Source: Eisenbergiella sp963559585 (lineage in GTDB: Bacteria; Bacillota; Clostridia; Lachnospirales; Lachnospiraceae). From it: a stretch of DNA of 64,000 nucleotides. The notes under the pieces were generated by a model. It made no database searches, had not been told where the DNA came from, and worked only from the letters and a program-made list of their open reading frames with translations. Every line of letters starts with the position of its first letter. Position 1 is the stretch's first letter. Positions 1-9,548 of the stretch are shown here, piece by piece. The stretch covers positions 32,228 to 96,227 of the forward strand of contig CAUWLJ010000003.1 in the NCBI GenBank assembly GCA_963559585.1, given 5' to 3'. The position numbers and the translations under genes are program-made.

Positions 1-1448
1 ACTCTCTCCGTATCTTCCAGACTGACGGCCGGCTTCGCATACACCTTCTCCGGCAGAAACTCTGCAAGAGCCGCGGACACCTCTTTCGTATGGTCGCTTG
101 CCACTGTGCCATCCGTCAGATCCGTTGTCAGAACCGGAAATCCCTTACCGGGAACCAGATTAATCTTACCAAGAGCAGTCATGAACCCTTCTTCTGCATT
201 CAGGATCTCATCTTTAAATCTGGGAACTCCATTTTCATCAAAGGTATAGGTTTCTCCTTCGATTCCGTAACTGAAAAACAAACCTCCTTCTTCACTGAAA
301 AAATAGTCCACCCATCTGATAGCCGCCTCAGGATTGCTGCAGGTATTGCTCAGGGCAAAGGCTCCCAGCGTCACTCCCGTATTCGCATCTGCCCAAAGCT
401 GATCGCCATTGGGACCGATCAGGGGATCATATCCCACATAATCCAGTTCACAATTCAAAAACACATCCGAATAGGGCATGTACATCGCTCCAAAAAGTTC
501 TCCCGCCAAGTTGCTTCTCCATGCAGGCCTGTCATTTTTGTAATAATCCTGCCACAGGAGTCCTTCTTCATACAGTTCATTCAGATACTGTAAATACATC
601 TTGAACTCATCATCACAGAGCCAGTTATGTAATTTCCCGTTCTCATCTACATTATAAGTGTCCTTCATCTGTAACTGTAAACCAAAGGAGCCGCCCAGGG
701 CATACACAGAACTGGGCTCCCGTATTCCCAGAGGAATTTCATCCTGCTCCCCATTGCCGTTTGGATCGCCGTCCCGGAAAGCGGTCAACACTTCCTTAAA
801 TTCATCATAATTTGTCGGAATCTCCAATCCCAGTTCGTCCAGCCATTTCTTATTGATCCACTGCTTAAAATCTATCATTCCCGTTGCCGAAATATCGATC
901 TGCGGAACTGTATAAATATGGCCGTCAGAGGCTGTCACCGCCTGCTTCATCAGAGGATTTTCGTCAAACAGCTTCTTCAGGTTAGGAGCATACTCTTCGA
1001 TCAACCCCTCCAGTGGTATGATCTGCTGACTCGTCACACCATAGGTTGCAATCTGAGTAGCTGTCAGCCCACATCTCAAAAAAACATCAGGCAGCTCATT
1101 GGACGCAAACAGCAACTGAAGGTTTTCCTGAAATCCGTCTGCCGGAACCTCCTGATAATCCATATGAACATTGGTCATCTCCTCATACTTGTCCAGAACC
1201 AGAACTTCATCCCAGTCAGCCTGATTCTGATCCCGCTGCCCGTATACGGTCAGCGTAATCGGTTCGTTGACAATAGGAAACCCTTCCATATTCAGGTTTG
1301 CTGCACTCTCAGCCGAAGCCTCATCAGCTCCCGCCTGAGCCTCACCGTTGTCAGAGCCATCCCCTCCTTTTTCCGATGACGCTCCACATCCTCCGAGAAG
1401 CCCTGCTGTCAATGCAATACATAACAGTAACGCAATTTTTTTCTTCAT
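1..1448 (-). CDS. Extracellular sugar-binding lipoprotein of an ABC importer (3' end cut off by window edge)
   Basis: About 482 residues are visible; the C-terminus lies beyond base 1. The start at 1448 opens a lipoprotein signal peptide (MKKKIALLLCIALTAG, then lipobox LLGGC) followed by a low-complexity Ser/Gly/Ala/Glu stretch, as is usual for lipid-anchored solute-binding proteins of Firmicutes. The body resembles the LplA/YtcQ-like binding proteins (family 1 solute-binding), with the typical phrases N-K-K-W-L-D-E-L-G and D-G-D-P-N-G-N-G-E-Q-D-E-I-P, the latter looking like a Ca-binding loop. Its role would be to capture an oligosaccharide outside the membrane for two permeases that are not in the window. 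It lies 100 bp downstream of a YesN/YesM pair on the same strand, which probably controls it. The substrate cannot be read from the sequence. Confidence 0.88.
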   Translation of the reverse strand, partial: MKKKIALLLCIALTAGLLGGCGASSEKGGDGSDNGEAQAGADEASAESAANLNMEGFPIVNEPITLTVYGQRDQNQADWDEVLVLDKYEEMTNVHMDYQEVPADGFQENLQLLFASNELPDVFLRCGLTATQIATYGVTSQQIIPLEGLIEEYAPNLKKLFDENPLMKQAVTASDGHIYTVPQIDISATGMIDFKQWINKKWLDELGLEIPTNYDEFKEVLTAFRDGDPNGNGEQDEIPLGIREPSSVYALGGSFGLQLQMKDTYNVDENGKLHNWLCDDEFKMYLQYLNELYEEGLLWQDYYKNDRPAWRSNLAGELFGAMYMPYSDVFLNCELDYVGYDPLIGPNGDQLWADANTGVTLGAFALSNTCSNPEAAIRWVDYFFSEEGGLFFSYGIEGETYTFDENGVPRFKDEILNAEEGFMTALGKINLVPGKGFPVLTTDLTDGTVASDHTKEVSAALAEFLPEKVYAKPAVSLEDTER

Positions 1449-1548
1449 AACCCCTGCCTCCTGTCTCAATATTTGATACTGTTATATAGTAGCACGATTT
1501 GCCCCTCTGTTTTTCTGAGATATATTTCCTATTTTTACTTTAACATCT

Positions 1549-3042
1549 TCATTTTTTACTGTCCCGCTGGAATTCCTTTGGACTCGTCCCCGTATGCTCC
1601 TTAAAAATTTTGTACAGCCCTGCATAACTGCTGAAACCGCTTTCCAACGCGGCTGTTTTCATGGAACACCCCTCACGCAGCCGTTTTTTTGCCTCCTCCA
1701 CCCTTCTTTCATGCAGATACTCCGTAATTGTCTGCCCTGTTTCCAAATGAAAAACGCGACTTAAATAAGAACTGTTTGTCCCAATCACTGATGCCATACC
1801 ACTAAGAGTTACATTTTTTCGGAAATGATCATCCATATAAGCAATTGCATCAGACACAATCCCTGAATATCCTCGTTCCTTCTCCTGCCGCTCTTTTAAT
1901 TCTCTTAAAACATTTTCATACAAACCTGCTATATTTTCACTCAGTTTCTTCCTTCTTTTTTCCCTGGCGTATTCAAACAGGCCGAAATCCTTTGGCAAAA
2001 AATCCAGTTCTATTCCATACTCTATGGTTATCCTTTCCAGTAATTCCAGAAGCTCCTTCGTCACCATAAAGCAGAGGCTGATATTTTCATCCTCTATCTG
2101 TCCGTAAATTTCATGAATGACTTTACCTGCTTCCGATGCATTCGGTTTTTCAATCAATGATAAAATCTTTTTCTGCTGATAAATGGTAAGCGATAACTGC
2201 ATTCTTTCCTGACCATTTTCCTCCCTGCGGTCTCCCTCTAAGTGAAGGATATAGGATTTTAAAGAATTATCACTGAAAAAGAAAGGACAGTAATATACCG
2301 AAGTTTTTCTTTCATATAAGCTCCTGATGCTGTCCGCTCCCCTCATATGAGTGTATTCCATAGCCTCCCTCATTGTGCTCTCCGATGTTTCCTCATAAAA
2401 ACGCACAAGAATGATAAATTCCCTCTCTCCGTGATAGATAGCCAGAATATCCATCTTATCGGTAGACATCCCCTCAAAAATACGACAGATACCATCCCTA
2501 AATGTCTCTTTTCCTGATTCTGAATACTTTTTCCCTGCATCAATCCGTTCAACCATCACTGCTTTTCTGGAATTGTCAGATGTAAACGGGTTCATACCCT
2601 CTTCAAAAATCCATTCATGGGCACGATGCCGCAGTTCTTTTTTCACATCCCACAAGGTTCTGTCCTTTTTACGCTTTTCAATTTCTTCCAATACGTGAAA
2701 CAGCATTTCTTCGCTTAGTCTGCTCTTTAATATATAGTCTCTCGCTCCGTTCTTCAGCGTCTCCCTTACAAAATCATAATCATCATAACTGCTTACCACA
2801 ATCATAGAAATCTGCGGATACTTTCTTGCTATGCATCTGGATAACTCCACCCCGTTTTCACCGGGCATGGAAATATCAAGAATAACTATACTTATTTCTT
2901 TCTGACCCAAAATCCTAAGCGCTTCCTCTGCATTACCCGCCTCGTCAACAATCCGATAATCGCCCTTCTCCCAAAAAGACATTGCTTTTATATAATCCCT
3001 AAAGATCTTTTCATCATCTACCAGCAATATTCCTGCTCCCAT
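1549..3042 (-). CDS. YesN-type response regulator, receiver plus AraC HTH
   Basis: 497 residues. An N-terminal receiver domain (about residues 4-120) has the acidic pair in LLVDDE, the phospho-acceptor Asp56 in VILDISMPG, and the Lys of YILKSRL. A long middle region without a recognised motif follows, then an AraC-type double helix-turn-helix in the last 100 residues (S-Y-L-S-R-V-F, then E-S-G-F-S-S-Y-A-G-L-Y-K-I-F-K-E-H-T-G-T-S-P). This is the YesN architecture, in which phosphorylation by a partner kinase drives transcription of carbohydrate-uptake genes. It lies 12 bp behind the kinase gene and has a good ribosome site (GGGAGGG). Its probable target is the binding-protein gene immediately downstream. 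Confidence 0.93.
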   Translation of the reverse strand: MGAGILLVDDEKIFRDYIKAMSFWEKGDYRIVDEAGNAEEALRILGQKEISIVILDISMPGENGVELSRCIARKYPQISMIVVSSYDDYDFVRETLKNGARDYILKSRLSEEMLFHVLEEIEKRKKDRTLWDVKKELRHRAHEWIFEEGMNPFTSDNSRKAVMVERIDAGKKYSESGKETFRDGICRIFEGMSTDKMDILAIYHGEREFIILVRFYEETSESTMREAMEYTHMRGADSIRSLYERKTSVYYCPFFFSDNSLKSYILHLEGDRREENGQERMQLSLTIYQQKKILSLIEKPNASEAGKVIHEIYGQIEDENISLCFMVTKELLELLERITIEYGIELDFLPKDFGLFEYAREKRRKKLSENIAGLYENVLRELKERQEKERGYSGIVSDAIAYMDDHFRKNVTLSGMASVIGTNSSYLSRVFHLETGQTITEYLHERRVEEAKKRLREGCSMKTAALESGFSSYAGLYKIFKEHTGTSPKEFQRDSKK

Positions 3043-3054
3043 CTCGTACCCTCC

Positions 3055-4785
3055 CTACAAATACGGTTCTGTGTAGACAGGAAGCTTTAACTCTACACAG
3101 GTAAAAGCATCCTGATAGCTGTAAATACATCCTCCATATTTTTCCCCGAAAATCAGATGGATCCGTTCAAATACGTTCGCCATACCCACTCTTCTAAACC
3201 CTGTTTTTTTCCGGATATTTCCCTGCAGCTTCAGCAGCTTCTCCTGGGCAATTCCCTTGCCGTTATCCATAATTTTAATGGTTACAGCATCCCTGTCTGA
3301 ATATGCCTTAATATGTATCTTCCCTCCGGGCTTATCTGCAATACCATGAATCAAAGCATTTTCAACGATTGGTTGTAAGAGGAGCTTTGGTATCTGATAG
3401 GCCCACAATTCCTCCTCTACATCCCAGCTCAAATCAAATTCTCGTGTATATTTAAATCTTTCTATCAGAATATAATTATCTATGTATTCCTTCTCCTCCC
3501 ATAATGAAATAAACTCTCTTTTATTCGATAATACACTCCTGAATAGTTCGGAGAGTGCTGAAGAAACCCTCTCTATCTCTGCCTCACCTCTCATGTGGGC
3601 TACATAAGAAATACTGTTTATGGAATTGTACAGGAAATGCGGCTCTATCTGCGCATCCAGAAACTTCTGCTCCGCTTCCTTTTTCAGTTTTTCCTTTTCG
3701 CGGATTTCTCTCATAAGCCGGGCGATCTGATCCATCATTCTGTTAAAGGTATCTGCCACCACACCAATTTCATCCTGTGTCTGTACTTCCACCCTTGTAT
3801 CCAGATTTCCCTGCCTGATCTTTTCCATACCATGGGACAATATTTTCAAATTTCCGCACAGTCTACGCGACAGTAAAACAGAACAAACGACCGCCGCCAT
3901 AACCGCGCCAAATCCAATCAAGATAAATTTATACTTTAAATTTTCCGCATCCTTTGACAATACATGATACGGAATCAATACCGTTACCGACATCATACCG
4001 GTATCCGATTCATTCCTGATATAATATTGCCGTTCCCCGTCCATTTGTATATATCCGGTATTTTTTTCCCGCTTCTTTACTTCGCCCAAAATCTCAGCCG
4101 CCTTTTTTCCATCTCCCCGATTACAGTAAAAAACAGTATCATTCTGCTGCTGAATCACAACGGTTGAATTGCGCAACGGTTCCATTTCATACGCATTGAT
4201 CAAAACTTCATAATTTAATTTTATAATCCCTGTCGCTTTGATCTCATTTTTATCATAGACAGGCCAGCTGTAAAGAACCGATTTCTTCCCGTTGTCGTAA
4301 GTAATACATGGCCGTCCGGCTTCCAGTGCCGTACTTATGTCCGTCTCATTCAGATCTTTTTTTACCATCAGTTCCGAAGATGCCTGGTAAATATCCCCGG
4401 CAGAGGTAACCATAAGAATATCTTCAATATATTCCTTCTGTGTCATTAAGCCTGACAGGAAGTTTGACATCTTTCTTTTCTGAACAAATCTGTCATAAGA
4501 AGCTTCACTGGCTGTGCTCGTCAAAGCCGGCTGAAGGATTTCGCTGCTAAAAGAAATGGAAATAGAAATTTTACGCGCCTCATTAATCATACTGTCAAAA
4601 TTCTGATCGGCAAATTCAATATACTGAGTCAGATAATTCTCTGATATCTTTCTATAAGAATCTACCTCTGTGTAATAAGATAAAATCAGAGATGCTAAAG
4701 TAATTCCCACCGCCAGCATCAGGCATACCATCATTATCTTAGCCTGAATTGTATGTATATGTTGAAAATTCCTACCAGTTTTCAT
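3055..4785 (-). CDS. YesM-type membrane sensor histidine kinase
   Basis: 576 residues. A first membrane helix spans about 18-38. An extracytoplasmic sensor region follows to about 285, then a second helix (F-I-L-I-G-F-G-A-V-M-A-A-V-V) and a HAMP linker (R-Q-G-N-L-D-T-R-V-E-V-Q-T-Q-D-E-I-G). Next comes the His_kinase family segment with the phospho-acceptor His in DAQIEPHFLYNSINSI, and an HATPase with the N box LLLQPIVENALIHG and the G box IMDNGKGIA. The start at 4785 has GGAAGGAGATGAGGGA in front of it. It forms an operon with the response regulator 12 bp downstream. It probably senses an extracellular sugar or a ligand-loaded binding protein. Confidence 0.93.
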   Translation of the reverse strand: MKTGRNFQHIHTIQAKIMMVCLMLAVGITLASLILSYYTEVDSYRKISENYLTQYIEFADQNFDSMINEARKISISISFSSEILQPALTSTASEASYDRFVQKRKMSNFLSGLMTQKEYIEDILMVTSAGDIYQASSELMVKKDLNETDISTALEAGRPCITYDNGKKSVLYSWPVYDKNEIKATGIIKLNYEVLINAYEMEPLRNSTVVIQQQNDTVFYCNRGDGKKAAEILGEVKKREKNTGYIQMDGERQYYIRNESDTGMMSVTVLIPYHVLSKDAENLKYKFILIGFGAVMAAVVCSVLLSRRLCGNLKILSHGMEKIRQGNLDTRVEVQTQDEIGVVADTFNRMMDQIARLMREIREKEKLKKEAEQKFLDAQIEPHFLYNSINSISYVAHMRGEAEIERVSSALSELFRSVLSNKREFISLWEEKEYIDNYILIERFKYTREFDLSWDVEEELWAYQIPKLLLQPIVENALIHGIADKPGGKIHIKAYSDRDAVTIKIMDNGKGIAQEKLLKLQGNIRKKTGFRRVGMANVFERIHLIFGEKYGGCIYSYQDAFTCVELKLPVYTEPYL

Positions 4786-4972
4786 TCCCTCATCTCCTTC
4801 CGTCTACAGATTTGTTGTCTGTTATCTTAGAATAAACACATCCTCCCAGCTCTGTCAACAGACTGGTAAGCTGCAAAAGAAAACGGAGTATACCGAAAAA
4901 TCCGTTACACTCCGCCCGCTTTTCTGTCCTGCCGGTCTGCCTTATTTCTTTCACTCTATCTGGCGTTTTTCG

Positions 4973-5683
4973 CTACCCCTTCATCCCATTCAAATACTCC
5001 ATCACCGCCATATGCACATTCCAGGCAATCTTCTCCTGATAATAGTCGTCACACAGCTTTTCCGCCTCCGCAGCATTAGACAGGAAGCCGCACTCCACGA
5101 TCACAATGGGCTTCCCCGTTTTTTTCAGCAGATAATAGCTGTCGTTCCCCTTCACTGTACGGTGATTTTCCGGATCCAGATGCTGCACCAGACGGTTCTG
5201 GATCAGCTCAGCCAGTGCCTTTCCCTGAACGCTCTGCTCATAATAAAAGACCTGCGCCCCGTGCACATACTCCTCCCCGTAGCTGTTCTGGTGGATGCTC
5301 ACCACCAGCTGGGGCTGCGCCTCCTCGATCAGCTGGATCCGCTGCTTCATATCCTGCACCTTCTTGTTGGAGGCATTCTCGTCATACAGGCCGCCGTCCG
5401 CTTCACGGGTCATGACCACCTTCACATCGGAGCTTTCCAGAAACATCCTCAGCTTCTGGGCCACCTGCAGGTTCAATTCCTTTTCCAGAGCCCCGTTGAT
5501 CCCTATCTTTCCCGGATCGTCCCCGCCATGCCCCGCATCTATCACCACACAAAAGCCCTCATCCTTCCGTGCCGTTCCCTCATTCACCAACACAGCCGCC
5601 TGTTTTGCCGCCAGGAAAACGGAGGTCAAAAGGATGATCGTCGCCGCCCCCTTGAGAATCCCTTCCTTCAGCTCTGTTCTCAT
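4973..5683 (-). CDS. cwlD: N-acetylmuramoyl-L-alanine amidase, CwlD type
   Basis: 236 residues, the usual length of CwlD. One N-terminal membrane helix (A-T-I-I-L-L-T-S-V-F-L-A-A) is followed by an Amidase_3 domain with its zinc and catalytic motifs visible: VIDAGHGGDDPGK, the late SIHQNSY histidine and the glutamate of IVECGFLSN. CwlD removes the peptide from muramic acid so that muramic-delta-lactam can form in the spore cortex, which makes a sporulation role likely. The start is fixed by AAGGAGGGAGAC directly before the ATG. The neighbouring GH18/SH3 protein also looks like a wall enzyme, but 189 bp with a terminator-like hairpin separate the two genes. Another amidase_3 role in vegetative wall turnover remains possible. 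Confidence 0.85.
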   Translation of the reverse strand: MRTELKEGILKGAATIILLTSVFLAAKQAAVLVNEGTARKDEGFCVVIDAGHGGDDPGKIGINGALEKELNLQVAQKLRMFLESSDVKVVMTREADGGLYDENASNKKVQDMKQRIQLIEEAQPQLVVSIHQNSYGEEYVHGAQVFYYEQSVQGKALAELIQNRLVQHLDPENHRTVKGNDSYYLLKKTGKPIVIVECGFLSNAAEAEKLCDDYYQEKIAWNVHMAVMEYLNGMKG

Positions 5684-5773
5684 GTCTCCCTCCTTGCCGG
5701 AGCGTCACAAAACTGTGTACCCCTGGTCTCCGCTTACTGCATTCTATGTCAGACCCCCGGGAAAAATAACGCT

Positions 5774-5819
5774 GCCGTTCGCAGCGCTATCAAACGCCTT
5801 CTGTTCGAGGCGTAAAAAT
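5774..5819 (+). repeat. Degenerate left-end remnant of the GTTACTGTTCAC miniature element
   Basis: This stretch aligns with the left arm of the 143-bp element seen at 10068. It keeps the blocks GTTC, CAGC, TCAAACGCCT and GAGGCGTAA in the same order and spacing, with roughly ten mismatches over 46 bases. The outer end is eroded and no target duplication is visible. Confidence 0.5.
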
Positions 5820-5855
5820 ATATAACAGCCGGAAGCGGATTCCCGCCCCCGGCTG
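5812..5855 (-). terminator. Probable terminator of the GH18 gene
   Basis: On the minus strand a CAGCCGG...CCGGCTG stem is followed by TTATATATTTTT. It lies 18 bp past the stop of the GH18 gene. The T-run is interrupted, so the call is moderate. Confidence 0.5.
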
Positions 5856-5872
5856 CCTTTCATCCATTTCCA

Positions 5873-7546
5873 TTATCCGTTTACAAACCCGCTCAGCACA
5901 CCCCAGATCTCAGGATGGCCGCTTTCATAGCCCAGCTTCCAGGCCGCCACTCCGCCCAGATCGTACTTCTTCATCACGTTCATCTTCTCCTGAAGGGACT
6001 GGGCATCCTCCAGCCACACCTGATAGAAGGAATCCCCTTCGTAGATCTCGCCGTAGTTCTGACCGGCCTGGGCGTCCCATACAGGCTGTACGCCCCGCTC
6101 CGACAGGAAATTTGACGCCGCGGTCATTCCCACCGCCTGGCTCTTTACCCCTTCATTTGTGGTCTCCCAGATCCTGGTGTAGAACGGCACGGCATTGATT
6201 ACCTTATGGGAAGGAACCTGCTGTACCATGGTGCTGATCCCCTCCTCCACATAGCCGATGGAGGCCACGCTGCCCGTCTCCTGGGAACCGCCGTAGTGCT
6301 CGTCATACCCCATGATGATCACATAATCCGCCACAATTCCCTGTTCCTTCCAGTTATAGTGGGCATTGTAATTCTTGGGCACATAGTTGTCCACAGACAG
6401 CACCAGGCCGTTTGCCCGGCAGGGAATGGACAGCTCCCTGATAAACTGGATATAATCCTCCCCCGCCTCTGCGGGAACCTGCTCAAAGTCTATGTTGATC
6501 CCGTCTACTCCCAGCGCCAGCGCCTCCGTCACCAGGCCCTCCACCAGCCTGTCACGCCTGCTGGTATAGGACAGGATCTCCTTAATGTCCACGTCGTGGG
6601 TAAAATTATCCGCCAGAGCCCATACCTCCAGCCCTCTGCTGTGAGCCTTCTCCACATACTCCCGGCTTCCTATGCTCTCAAAATTCCCCTCATTGTCATT
6701 TAAGAAAAACCAGGTGGGGGAGATCACATTCATTCCGGTCACGCCCTCCAGCACCGCATCCAGCGTGGAGTTGGCCGCCGCGCTGGTTACCTGATGCCAG
6801 CCCATGTTGATCTTGTAGTCTCTGTGTATGGAGGTATACTCCGGCTCCACATAGGAGGTCACGGCCACCGGAATCTCCGTGCGTTCATTGCTCAGATACT
6901 TGTTCTCCACATAACCGATATAACCATCCTCAGTGGCCACCTTGCTCCATTTTTCCATCTTCTCAAGCACAGCAACCGGTGTCCCCGACGGCGCATCCGC
7001 CAGGATGTCGCTTTTCACGCCTCCCTGGTAACGCACCGCGGTGTCCTTATCCACATCCGCAGCCTGATACTCGCTCCAGTCCGTGGTCAGAACGGCCCGG
7101 TTCGGCTCCGTATACAGGGCGTATGAAAAATTCGTATACTTCTGTATGTAGTCCAGCGCCACATACATAACGCCGTTCTCCAGATAAGCGGCCACGTAGC
7201 CCTCGTCCCGCACTTCCTCACCGGGAAGGATCACATGCACCGCGTCCGCCGTGGTATACAGAAGCCTTCCTTCGTTGTAATCTCCGTAAAATCTCTCGTT
7301 CAGATATTGATGCACCGTGTCCAGATCCAGGTAGCATCTGCCACCCCGCATCAGACCTTTTTCTTCCACTTTATTATGATTCAGAATCAGAGCTACCTGA
7401 TCGGCAGACTCCAGCCCATAATATTCCTCTCCGCTCATGCGTTCCTTTGAATAAGAAAAACGCTCGTACACCTTCACGCCCACAGCCCCGGCAAGGATAA
7501 CCATAATAAGGACGGCAGCAACTGCCACAGGAATCAATTTTTTCAT
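5873..7546 (-). CDS. Membrane-anchored glycoside hydrolase family 18 protein with SH3 domain
   Basis: 557 residues. One N-terminal helix (V-A-V-A-A-V-L-I-M-V-I-L-A-G-A-V) serves as an anchor or uncleaved signal. It is followed by a region like the copper-amine-oxidase N-terminal-type domain, where R-C-Y-L-D-L-D-T-V stands out. A bacterial SH3 domain spans about 155-225 (A-V-L-E-K-M-E-K-W-S-K-V), and the GH18 barrel follows. The GH18 signature DxxDxDxE is complete in GVDGINIDFEQV, so the catalytic Glu is present. This architecture matches YaaH/SleL-like wall hydrolases that cut N-acetylglucosaminyl bonds in peptidoglycan or cortex fragments. AGGAGGGTACAGAAG precedes the start. Whether it works on cortex or on vegetative wall is not decided by the sequence. 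Confidence 0.88.
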   Translation of the reverse strand: MKKLIPVAVAAVLIMVILAGAVGVKVYERFSYSKERMSGEEYYGLESADQVALILNHNKVEEKGLMRGGRCYLDLDTVHQYLNERFYGDYNEGRLLYTTADAVHVILPGEEVRDEGYVAAYLENGVMYVALDYIQKYTNFSYALYTEPNRAVLTTDWSEYQAADVDKDTAVRYQGGVKSDILADAPSGTPVAVLEKMEKWSKVATEDGYIGYVENKYLSNERTEIPVAVTSYVEPEYTSIHRDYKINMGWHQVTSAAANSTLDAVLEGVTGMNVISPTWFFLNDNEGNFESIGSREYVEKAHSRGLEVWALADNFTHDVDIKEILSYTSRRDRLVEGLVTEALALGVDGINIDFEQVPAEAGEDYIQFIRELSIPCRANGLVLSVDNYVPKNYNAHYNWKEQGIVADYVIIMGYDEHYGGSQETGSVASIGYVEEGISTMVQQVPSHKVINAVPFYTRIWETTNEGVKSQAVGMTAASNFLSERGVQPVWDAQAGQNYGEIYEGDSFYQVWLEDAQSLQEKMNVMKKYDLGGVAAWKLGYESGHPEIWGVLSGFVNG

Positions 7547-7819
7547 CTTCTGTACCCTCCTGACCGCCCTTATTATAGCAGACTATTCAAACATCGTCAT
7601 TACCTATTTTTTCATACCCGGCATTCCGGTTCTCCGGCGGGCCGGCCTGGCCGGAGCAGACGTCCGGCCCGCGGCGGTTTCCTGACGCTTTTTTATCAGC
7701 AGTACGGGGGCGCTGTTTTTGTGAAGCGGTCATGCGAAACCTTTCTTACTTTTGAAACGATTCAGTTCATTCAGACAGGAGGCCCGGCAGATCTTCTCTG
7801 CCCGGCCCTGCAGGCAGCT

Positions 7820-8032
7820 TCAGCAATGCCGGATCAGGTCGTACTGCACCTTCGTCAGCCGTCCCTCATCATCCAGAACAAAATCCGGCATATAGACAGC
7901 ATTCTCGCGGACACATACTCTGTGGGCAATCTCCTCCGGTGAAGCCGGTTCCTTTCCCAGATACAGCTCCACGCCCCTGCTGCGAAACTCCTGCAAATAT
8001 TCCTTTAAATACCTCTCATCGTCATTCTTCAT
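7820..8032 (-). CDS. Small conserved-looking acidic protein of unknown function
   Basis: 70 residues from the ATG at 8032, chosen because GGAGGGGATACAGCC sits just before it; the longer reading has no ribosome site. The protein is charged and soluble, with a helical Asp/Glu/Lys-rich start (MKNDDERYLKEYLQEF) and a C-terminal half containing Y-M-P-D-F-V-L-D-D-E-G-R-L-T-K-V. There is no signal peptide, membrane helix or metal motif. I do not recognise the family. It stands alone between the GH18 gene and the divergent mecA. Confidence 0.6.
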   Translation of the reverse strand: MKNDDERYLKEYLQEFRSRGVELYLGKEPASPEEIAHRVCVRENAVYMPDFVLDDEGRLTKVQYDLIRHC

Positions 8033-8572
8033 GGCTGTATCCCCTCCCATTTCTACAGAACGGGCATAACAACAGACTGACTGCCTGTGCGGCCGTCCTA
8101 CCAAAAGGTGTGATATATAAACCTATACCCTTCTGTCTCAACAGGCCATGACGATTTTGAAACGGCCAAAACAGCTGACGCCAAAATGCGCAGACCGTCC
8201 TGGTAAAAAAGATGCTCCAGCCGTGTATGCGGGATATGGATCCTTGATCCTGCATTGAAAAAAGCATGTTTTCGTGAATTAAACATAAAGGCTGAAAATT
8301 TTGGAAATGATTTTTACTCCGACAGGCACATAAGCCTGTAAGACCTTCTCATACTATAGAGTGTCTGTATACACTCCGGAATGAAAAGTAATGACATAGG
8401 CGCTTCCCAACGCCTGTGAAAAAGCAAGTCAGAAATACTGTAAAAAATCCCGGCAAAGACTGCCCTCCTTCTGATACTGACTGACCAGAAGCATCTTTAA
8501 AGGGATTATAGCCGAATTCCGGAAAAATGGCAAGCAAATTCTAAAAAAAAATAAAACAGTTTCACAGGAAGC
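8033..8572. other. Gene-free stretch between the small protein and mecA
   Basis: About 540 bp with only short, unconvincing open frames on either strand. I see no recognisable RNA fold or repeat here apart from the mecA promoter at its right edge. Confidence 0.5.
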
Positions 8573-8600
8573 TTGACTTCTATCCCATGTAAAGTATAAT
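8573..8600 (+). promoter_or_regulatory. Sigma-A type promoter of mecA
   Basis: TTGACT, a 16-bp spacer and TATAAT lie 66 bp upstream of the mecA start, in an A/T-rich stretch. Confidence 0.8.
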
Positions 8601-8665
8601 AATTACAATGTTTCAGGAACAAAAATAGATAGTTGCAATATCTTTAATATTAAGGATGTGAGAAT

Positions 8666-9424
8666 ATGAAAATTGAGAAAGTAAATGACCATCAGATCCG
8701 CTGTACCCTTACCAAGGCTGATCTGGCAGATCGTGAACTGAAGATCAGCGAGCTGGCCTACGGCACGGAGAAGGCAAAAAGCCTTTTTCGCGATATGATG
8801 CAGCAGGCCGCCATTAAATTTGGATTTGAAGCAGAGGATATTCCACTGATGATAGAGGCAATCCCGCTGAATTCCGACTGCATCGTTCTCATTATCACCA
8901 AGGTGGAGGATCCCGAGGAGCTGGATACCCGTTTTTCCAAGTTTGCTCCCAGCATACATGATGACGACAGCCTGGAGGATGTGATCCAGGATCTGAACGA
9001 GGGAGCGGACGATGTGCTGGATCTGTTCCGCAGGCTCCATGAAGGCCGCACAGGAACCGCTTCCGCAGACGAAAGCACCCCTTCCTCAGATGAGACAGAG
9101 GCTTCCGAAGGGTCTGACAATGAAAAGGTAACCCTGACCAGAATCTACTCCTTCTCCTCCCTGAACCATGTGACCAGGCTTGCCCACGCGCTGAACGGCT
9201 TTTACAGCGGTGAGAGCGCACTTTATAAGGACGGCGGAGAGGGACGCTATCTGCTGATGGTATCCAATGCCTCGCAGGCTCCGGAGGATTTCAACAGGCT
9301 GTGCAACTGCCTCTCCGAGTACGGCAGCCCGGAGAAAACGGCTCCCGGCCAGGAGGCCTTCCTCCAGGAGCACTATGAAGTCCTGATCGGGAAGGACGCC
9401 CTGCAGGCGCTCAGCCAGATCTGA
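8666..9424 (+). CDS. mecA: MecA-family adaptor for ClpC proteolysis
   Basis: 252 residues. The N-terminal domain (MKIEKVNDHQIRCTLTKADL, then L-F-R-D-M-M-Q-Q-A) is typical of MecA, which binds substrates. An acidic, Ser-rich linker follows at about 135-155, then a C-terminal domain (R-I-Y-S-F-S-S-L-N-H-V-T-R-L-A) that docks on ClpC. The family delivers proteins such as competence regulators to the Clp protease. It is monocistronic, with its own promoter and a strong terminator directly after the stop. Confidence 0.9.
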   Translation: MKIEKVNDHQIRCTLTKADLADRELKISELAYGTEKAKSLFRDMMQQAAIKFGFEAEDIPLMIEAIPLNSDCIVLIITKVEDPEELDTRFSKFAPSIHDDDSLEDVIQDLNEGADDVLDLFRRLHEGRTGTASADESTPSSDETEASEGSDNEKVTLTRIYSFSSLNHVTRLAHALNGFYSGESALYKDGGEGRYLLMVSNASQAPEDFNRLCNCLSEYGSPEKTAPGQEAFLQEHYEVLIGKDALQALSQI

Positions 9425-9438
9425 TTTCTTTTGTATGA

Positions 9439-9477
9439 AAAACCCCGGCGAAGGCTGTCAAGCCGCACCGGGGTTTT
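9439..9477 (+). terminator. mecA terminator
   Basis: The arms AAAACCCCGG and CCGGGGTTTT are perfectly complementary and lie 15 bp after the mecA stop. An inner GGCT/AGCC pairing lies in the loop. The T-run is part of the stem, so it could work in both directions. Confidence 0.8.
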
Positions 9478-9481
9478 GATT

Positions 9482-9514
9482 GCTGCTGTTTACCGGCTTT
9501 CCAGAAACAGCAGC
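9482..9514. repeat. Palindrome related to the right end of the miniature element, with T-run
   Basis: 33 bp, GCTGCTGTTT...AAACAGCAGC, followed by TTTTTA. It resembles the 34-bp palindromes at 40920 and 48242. It may serve as a second terminator behind mecA. Confidence 0.5.
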
Positions 9515-9548
9515 TTTTTATTTTCTTTTCATGCCTGTCCTTCTCAAA

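Noticed and set aside
7637..7678. G/C-rich hairpin between the GH18 gene and the small protein
   Set aside because: It has no T-run and its position upstream of GH18 does not suit a terminator; kept out as unsupported.
8349..8537. 62-codon minus-strand frame and possible riboswitch in the gap before mecA
   Set aside because: No ribosome site, no protein features, and I could not fit any known riboswitch consensus.
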